Assembly (NCBI GenBank): GCA_025506515.1
Contig: CM046443.1
Location: 21,168,355 to 21,232,354, forward strand
Length of the DNA: 64,000 bases
Reading direction: 5' to 3'
From: Flaveria trinervia
Taxonomy: Eukaryota; Streptophyta; Magnoliopsida; Asterales; Asteraceae
Shown one piece after another: positions 57,901 through 64,000 of the stretch. Within the stretch, counting starts at the first letter, position 1, and each line of letters starts with the position of its first letter. The position numbers and the translations under genes are program-made. The notes under the pieces were generated by a model, which saw only the letters and a program-made list of their open reading frames with translations, was not told the origin of the DNA and made no database searches.

Positions 57901-60900
57901 GTACCAAGTTATTTTTAGCCAATTTGTTCATTGTCTTAAAATTTACATGACACATACATTTATGCCATAGTGTTGACTCATCACTATCAGCTTTGGAAAG
58001 AAAGCATGATACTTCACCTATTGGGGAAGCATTGTTCATATCAAGCTTGTACATATCCCCTTTCCTGGGAGATCTAAGAAGCACCAATTCCGGAGGAATT
58101 GTCATCCCTAGTTTGAGGATATGCACTCATGTTCTGTGAATAGCATTTGGTGCTTTTGATCATAGAATTGAGAAACACTTAACAGATTGTGTTCAAGCTG
58201 TTTGACAAAGTGGACTTTGTCAACCTTTAATTTACAGTTGGATATACTCCCTCTGCCTGAAATATATCCTCCGGCCTCACCTCCAAATTGGACAAGACCT
58301 CCATCATAGTTCTGAAACTGTTAAAGGAGAGATCTGTTCCCTATCATGTGCCTGGAGCATCCACTATCTACAATCCAGACATTGTTGTTCTTGTCAAATG
58401 GATGTCCCTGCACATAAGATGAGATTGTTAGTTTTGTTTGGAAACCCAAGTCTTGCTGGTCTTGGGTTCTTCCAAGGATAATGACATAATTTAACCAAAT
58501 GTTATGCATGGGGGTTCAATAGAGGTCTTTGAAGAAGAGGTTTGGGCTGCAGCATCTTCCTTGATCTTCCAGTCCACCCTTTGGCAGACCTTGGAGGATG
58601 AGCTTGTTGAAGCTTTTGCAGCATTGCCTTCTTCCGAAGCTTCTTTCTTTTCGGAAGAAGCCTTCACCACCTTTTCTTCTGAAGTAGTCTTCTTCTTGTA
58701 TAGTTTCAAGGGAGCTTTCTTGTTCTTCCAAACCTTAGCAACTTTTGCTTCCGAAGCCATTTTCCCTTCGGAAGAAGGAATTCTTCCGAAAGCAACCGGT
58801 TTCTGAGACTAGCCTTCCCTTTTTCATCAGTGGAACTGTTTGAAAAGGTCCAAATATTAAACCTTCCTTGACTCCTTCTTTCCTAACATTATTTGCATAA
58901 TGTGTGCTTGCAGGATTGTAGTAACAATCTTTTTCCATGTGATTTTGCAGGCCACACATGATGCATGCAATGTTAGTCTTTTGGGAAAGTGAGGGTTGCT
59001 ATTTCTTGGGCTTCTTTTCTTCATCAACAACTTTTCCCTTCAACTTCTAATCCTTTGGGAGGACATGAATGCTGGTATTACATTCCTTTCCTGAATCAGA
59101 AGTACCTAATACTTGGAATCCAGCTGAGATAAAGACACCCTTCTGCTTGGGGTCAATTTTCAGTTTGGACTCAGCCACCTTCTTAGCAGTTCTTCTAGCA
59201 GCTTTAGCTCTGCTTCTTCTGGCTTTGGTGGTTAGGATTTGATCTTCACAGGAAGAGATGGGTACATCTACCTGTTCCTTCCCTGTGGTGGCCTCTATTG
59301 ATGCCTCATCCTTCTACTCTGGAAAGGAAGGGTCAGTAGTTGGAACCTCTTGCTCGTCAGTACCACATCTAGGTAGTCTAATAGACTCATAAGAGTGTGG
59401 TGGAGCAATTTCATTGGTTCCCAACCCTCCTTTGTTCTGATAACAGAGTTTGGAATGGGAGGATGATGCAAGAATAGCTTGGAAGTTTTGTTAAGAAATA
59501 ACATGCATCCTGGCCTGAGCCTCAGCAGTGACAAGCTGGGCTTGAGCCTTAGACAGTTTGGATATCAGATCCTTGATTTGAGTCTTGTAGTTGGTGTGTT
59601 CATGTTTTAAAAGAGATACAGTTTTCTCTAACTCATCAATTTTCTTTTGATAGTCAGATTCAGCTCTTTTAAAATCAAACTTTAGAATATTTAAAGACTC
59701 AATATCGGATCTAATTTCCATATTGTAATCCTGATAAAGTTTAACTTTAGCTATACAGGCTGGAGTGCAGAGATGTTCATATACCTGGCCATCATTTGTT
59801 CCGGCCATGAGAGCTTGAGCAGGAGTCACATCCTGTACCATGAAGCTCCAGTCAACTTCTTGAACCATTGCAGCTGTTTCAGTTGACCTCTCAGTGGGCT
59901 TTGAGGTTAAGGGATGTGTGGAGGCCTGTGGGGTTCCCGGATTGGTCTTGGGAGCCTTGCATTCCCTTGCAAAATGACCCAGTTGGTTACAGTTGTAACA
60001 CTTTGCCTTGGTCTTGTCAAACCCGAACTTGCTGGTAGTTGGGTTTTGAGGGAAATGCCTTCCAGTTCTCTTAAAGAACTTCTTCGCTCTGTAAGTTAAG
60101 AGAGCCATCTGCTGGACAATGTCCATGTACTCTACATCATCTGGACTAAAACACTTAAGATCATCAAAATAGGATTGAAAATCTCCTAAGTGTCCACTTC
60201 TTGAAACAAAGGCACAACTTTCCTGGAAGGAGTTGTGTTGAGCCTGGTGAGACCTTGGAGTCTCAAGAAAAGTGATGTAAGGTCCAGAAGAGCAGGATGA
60301 CTGCTAATAAGTCAGGAAATGCTGAGGTTGAGGGGTTAATGAGCCTTCAGCAACCATTAAAGCGTTGCTAGCAAGAAGACTCATGGATCTGCTTGTTTGG
60401 TGGCCCTTCTTACTCTCCATCTCTAGGCGATATCCATCAAGGATGCCGTAGAGTTCAGTCATGGAAAGAGTGTTCAAATTTTCTGTTCTCTTGATAGAGA
60501 CACAGTAGAATGTCCACTCGTTGGGAAGAGCACTCATGAACTTTCTGGTGAGATCTCTGAGTTTAGGAGTGATCTTCACTTTAGGAAAGAGATAAGATCC
60601 ATGTACCTGAAGTACTGCTGGCTGAGGGTCTCTCCAGCAATATGAGTGAAGTTCTCGAACTGCTGCTTCAGTGAGTCCTTCTTTGAGTCGTTGGAGCTTG
60701 AGTACATCTGAGCAAGTGCATTAAACAATTCTTTGGCAGTCTTGCAATGCTCAAATCCCACCATAATAGAGTTCGGTATTGCAGTTATGAGAATTGTCAT
60801 AGCATTGCTATTGATGTCCATCTTCTTTCTGTCTTCATCAGAATAGTCCTCGACAGCCTTCTCTATCATGGCACCATTTCCACCAGGTGATGCCACCTTT

Positions 60901-61058
60901 GGCTTATACGGTCCATTGACAACGGAGTTCCATAGTTTGTTGTCTTGATATCTAATGAAGCCTTCTATTCTTCTACTCCAAGACCTGAAGTTTTCAGTGG
61001 TAATGATAGGAGCTTTTGTCATTGTTCCCATCTCTACCTCAGATTTGTTAAGGGCCAT
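54963..61058 (-). pseudogene. Element E gag-pol polyprotein, frameshifted
   Basis: The minus-strand ATG at 61058 (MALNKSEVEMGTM) starts gag: NFRSWSRRIEGFIRYQDNKL, then QQFENFTHIAGETLSQQYF and FMSALPNEWTFY. Next come the CCHC knuckle CYNCNQLGHFAREC (about 59960-60005), a coiled coil (about 59500-59750), a second knuckle-like MCGLQNHMEKDC (about 58925), a basic Lys/Glu/Ser-rich stretch (58500-58790), protease WIVDSGCSRHMIGN (about 58335-58380), GAG-pre-integrase LWHKCMCHVNF, integrase (VDDFTRFTW, RSDQGTEF, QQNGVAERRNRT; 57747-57200), RT with YVDD at 55894-55905, and RNase H with its tail ending FKYLIIGIRMINID. Stop at 54963. Breaks between most domains. Confidence 0.9.
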
Positions 61059-61134
61059 TGAGTGAGTGAGTGGTAGGGAGGAGTAAAAACAAGTTGATTT
61101 GGATGGTGAGATCACGCAATCAAGAGCCTGAGGA

Positions 61135-61146
61135 GCTCTGATACCA
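61135..61146 (-). other. Primer binding site, element E
   Basis: The minus strand reads TGGTATCAGAGC, two bases after the 5' LTR end (…gatcctgca, at). Confidence 0.9.
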
Positions 61147-61148
61147 AT

Positions 61149-62015
61149 TGCAGGATCAGTGTTTGTCACTTAAACACAATGTTTTCTCTCAAACTCACCT
61201 AGAACACACTCGGATATATGAAGAATCTATAAGAGTTGATCACAATATAGAAAGTAATAAAAAACATAGAAAGATAATTTTCAAGATACTTTTATATATT
61301 GATTCTCAACTCAAAATACAAGACTCTTACAAGCAGATCTCTATGCTTACAATGAGTTACAACGAGAACATATATATAATACTATCTACAACCGGATATA
61401 CTTTGATACCAGCTGGGATCCTATAGCTAAAGTATATACTACAAGACTAAAGATTAAGGTATCTCGGATAAAGTCTTATATGAGATTTGGTAGTCAGGAC
61501 ATGTCCCTGACTCACCTTTTGTCACCAACTAAAGTTGGTAACATGTACTATCATGAAAAGGTGAACAGTGGAATAAAGTACGGTCAACAACATGGCTCTT
61601 TAGGAAGAAGACATGCTATATCAGAAGTCTGCAGCGGAGTATCAGAGGCCATACTTGTGTCCACTGGTTCATAACAGTGTCTTCCGAAGGTTAAATGGCT
61701 TCGGAAGAGTAAGTACTTCCAAAGCCACTTATACTTCGCAAGAGGCTGCTTCTTCCAAGGCTTGGAGACTTCTTCTTTTCATCATACTTCAGAAGTGGTT
61801 TTTTCTTTATTCTTCTAAGTCTTGAACTTCAGAAGTATGCACTTGTCTTTGAAAGTAGAGTTCTGTCTTCGGAATTTGATCTTTCATTTTGTCTTCGGAA
61901 GAACTCTACAACCTTCGAAAGTTCCATGCTAAGCTTTGGAAGCCTTTTGCATGTAGCACCAAAATAGCTTAAGTGACATAGTTTTGGTTGCATGAGCCTT
62001 CTTCTTGATCCAACA
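61149..62015 (-). repeat. Element E 5' LTR
   Basis: Plus-strand tgcaggatcag to ttgatccaaca, followed by the atgtc duplication. Very similar to 49352-50215; several cttcggaag words are altered here (for example acttcgcaag and cttcgaaag). Confidence 0.93.
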
Positions 62016-62020
62016 ATGTC
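62016..62020. repeat. Target-site duplication of element E, right copy (atgtc)
   Basis: Exact match to 49347-49351. Confidence 0.9.
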
Positions 62021-63112
62021 TACACACATTGAGCCTTTGGTGGGGCTGTCCCTTTATGGCTGCTCAGAGGAGTATAGATACTCACCCTGAGGGCTTTTAG
62101 TTTGGGTAGTGGGCTCATGGGTTTGAGATTGAGGAGGCTCAGACCCATATTGAGGTCAATGGTGAAGGATGGTGAGACCTCAAACTAAGTGGGAGCCTAA
62201 TTTTCCACTCTAGTCCTTTTGGATTGAAGAGGAGGAGCTTGTTCAATCAGAGTAGATTGAACTAGGGTTCGTTTGGGGCGTCTATGGTGTGTGATGGTGA
62301 TGGGGTGAGAAGATAAAGTTGGCAGTGTGGAGGCAGTTGTTGGTGTGGGTTCATCACCTGTGGGGTGAACAAGGATGTCACCAGGAGCTATTTGCTCAGT
62401 CATACCTAGAAGCAGAGGAGTGTACCTTTTAGTGAAGTTGGTGGACACCTTCTTTAAAGTTTTAAAGATTGTTGGCCTCATTTGAGGGACAAGTAGAGTG
62501 GCTGCACAGACAAGCCGAATCTGGTCCAGCTCACAGTTGATAATGTGCTGGATAAATCTGGGATACATAAAGAGTGTTTCATTTTGGAGATTTCCTATGA
62601 GATTTGTCAGCACAAATCTTGAATAGTTGAATCGGAGGCCTCTCACCGTTCCATGAACTAGGCACCCTAGTTCATATGGAATTTGATTCCAACCCCTAGA
62701 TTTATTTGACAGACAGTGAAGAACAACATGCAGCAGGAACTTCCAGTTGTAAGAGAAGTTGAATTTGTTGACAGTTGACCTGCTGACATCTCTACCATAT
62801 CCCATTTGAATATAAATGTTGTCCAAATCTGCTTTGGGGAACTCTGTGGGTGCACCCTCATCATGAAGCTCGAGATGCTCCCTGATGAGTTGTTCAGTAT
62901 TGACCAGCTCCTGGCCACAAATGCTCGATCGAATTACACGAATCCCATTAGTTATCCTAAAATTCAGCCATGTGATTGGAGTAAACAGTGGGATTAACAA
63001 TCAGGGCAGTGTAGTCGGATGATTGGGTAAGAAAGAAGATGATTTCAGAAAAGTTGGCATCTCTTGAGAAATCAAGAAGTGCGACTTGATTGTGCTGAGG
63101 GTTAAGTGCCAT
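62021..63112 (-). pseudogene. Element D ORF3, N-terminal part
   Basis: The minus-strand ATG at 63112 (MALNPQHNQVALLD) parallels the E start. After a shift near 63000 a 267-residue frame follows with VIRSSICGQELVNTEQLI, GCLVHGTVRGLRFNYSRFV and MYPRFIQHIINCELDQIR, closely matching E, and ends in a basic RRPKRTLVQSTL region. The E insertion at 62020 cuts the ORF. The rest continues at 49346. Confidence 0.75.
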
Positions 63113-63760
63113 TGTGAAAAGTGAAGATGGAAGAATTTGAGTTTGGGTAAATTAGGATGGAAGAAAGTTTTCAGGGCAGTAAAAATATGGTAAGAATATG
63201 AAAGTGAATAGTCGGGATTATTTAAAAGAGGATGAAATGACGGTAGAGGTGTTTGGATAAGATGATGTGATGTTTTAGTGGACGATGTGATAGGGGCGGT
63301 AAGGTTTAGTTCAGTTAAATAATCTGACATCATTAACAAAATCTTTACTTTTTACATTGTGGGACCCAAAATATTTCCATTACACAGTAAAATTTTTCTT
63401 CTGAGTATAAAGTATTTCCGAAGGTAATTTGTCTTCCAAAGGCAATTACTACTTCCAAAGATAAAGTGTTGCTTCCGAGAGTAAAGATTGTTTTCCGAAT
63501 GGAGAGTTTTATAAGCTTCTGAAGTAGATCTGATATGCGATCAATGGCTTCTTTCGAGACTAAAAACTCTTCCGAGAAGAAAATTAACCTTGGAGAAATT
63601 TTGCTTCGAAAGATATGTAAGATATCTTCCGAAGGTTAATTCCTCTTTGGAAGAATTTTATACTTAGTGAAAAACTTCAAGGTGAGAAACTTCTTGTAAC
63701 AGGGCTTAGATTGTATTAACATAAGACATTACATATTAAAAGGTTTTCAAAAGAGGTGAA
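63113..63760 (-). promoter_or_regulatory. Element D pol-ORF3 spacer
   Basis: Non-coding, with degenerate cttccgaag / cttccaaag words (63415-63660), matching the E spacer. On the minus strand, tttaaataat near 63217-63226 lies about 110 bp before the ORF3 ATG and could be a TATA box. Confidence 0.45.
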
Positions 63761-64000
63761 CTAATCAATGTTTATCATACCAATAGTTGTAATGAGATAC
63801 TTAAATCTATGTTCTTCAAAAGCTTTTGTGAACAAGTCAGCATATTGTTCATTTGAATCAACTTTGATTAGTTTAATCAAATTCTTCTTATTAATATCTC
63901 TAATGAAATGATACCTGATATCAATATGCTTTGTCTTGGAGTGCTTCACAGGAATTTTAGTAATAGAGATAGCACTATTGTTGTCATGTGGATAGGAGTG
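63761..64000 (-). pseudogene. Element D pol C-terminus (RNase H tail), cut by window edge
   Basis: The minus strand has NSAISITKIPVKHSKTKHID (read with one shift), IRYHFIRDINKK and ADLFTKAFEEHRFKYL, ending in a TAG at 63761. It is the same end as in E. The rest lies beyond 64000. Confidence 0.85.

Larger units (their letters stand above)
49352..62015 (-). mobile_element. Copia/Sirevirus-type LTR retrotransposon E, complete but decayed
   Basis: A 12.7-kb minus-strand element with LTRs of about 865 bp, a perfect 5-bp duplication, a Met-tRNA primer site, gag with CCHC knuckle, protease, integrase, RT (YVDD intact), RNase H, a 588-bp spacer, a 4.1-kb ORF3 and a polypurine tract. It is nested inside ORF3 of the related element D. 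Many one-base indels break the frames, but no large deletion was seen. Confidence 0.94.
45481..64000 (-). mobile_element. Copia/Sirevirus-type element D, 3' part, interrupted by E
   Basis: A minus-strand element: 3' LTR at 45481-46289, polypurine tract, ORF3 in two pieces (46320-49346 and 62021-63112), spacer 63113-63760, and the end of pol at the right edge. Element E is inserted in ORF3. The 5' LTR, gag and most of pol lie outside the window. D resembles E throughout ORF3 and the spacer, so they are related families, but their LTRs differ noticeably. Confidence 0.88.

Overview
This window looks like intergenic DNA of a large, repeat-rich dicot genome. It holds one recognisable host gene, a three-exon NAC transcription factor gene (31437-33997, + strand). 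Almost everything else is transposable-element DNA, much of it nested. No rRNA, tRNA, CRISPR or operon structure was seen. The mix of families (long Sirevirus-type Copia elements with an extra third ORF, chromovirus-like Gypsy, Tnt1-like Copia, LINE, CACTA, a Mutator-like element with a plant mobile domain gene, and a plastid DNA fragment) suggests an asterid such as a composite, but the window does not prove that.

Left block (1-29962). A decayed Ty3/Gypsy element (Gypsy-A, minus strand) spans the region in three pieces: 24638-28777, 11312-12154 and 1-68. Two related plus-strand Copia/Sirevirus elements are inserted in it: A1 (69-11311, target duplication ctata) and A2 (12155-24637, target atgcc). 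Gypsy-A itself seems to sit in the gag leader of an older Gypsy fragment (Gypsy-B, 28778-29962).

Middle block (30053-45480). A 1.25-kb element with about 120-bp terminal inverted repeats carries a broken plant-mobile-domain ORF. The NAC gene starts 139 bp beyond its right end, and its best TATA box lies inside that inverted repeat. A LINE fragment follows, split by a Tnt1-like Copia element C (35404-40167, minus). Then comes about 3.6 kb of AT-rich DNA with two related Helitron-like repeats, one of which holds a 150-bp piece of plastid rpoC2. A CACTA transposon end begins at 44713.

Right block (45481-64000). Copia/Sirevirus element D (minus; it runs past the right edge) has a second member of a closely related family, E (49352-62015, minus, target atgtc), inserted in its third ORF.

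The four Sirevirus-type elements share one layout: LTR, Met-tRNA primer site, gag-pol, a 590-750-bp non-coding spacer, a 3.4-4.1-kb ORF3, polypurine tract, LTR. In each family the spacer repeats the same short palindromic motif found in that family's LTR (ACTGAAG/CTTCAGT type in A1/A2; CTTCCGAAG in D/E). In A1 and A2 a clear TATAAATA box lies about 75 bp before the ORF3 start. This suggests that ORF3 is transcribed from its own internal promoter. All element ORFs carry frameshifts or stops, so none looks intact as written.
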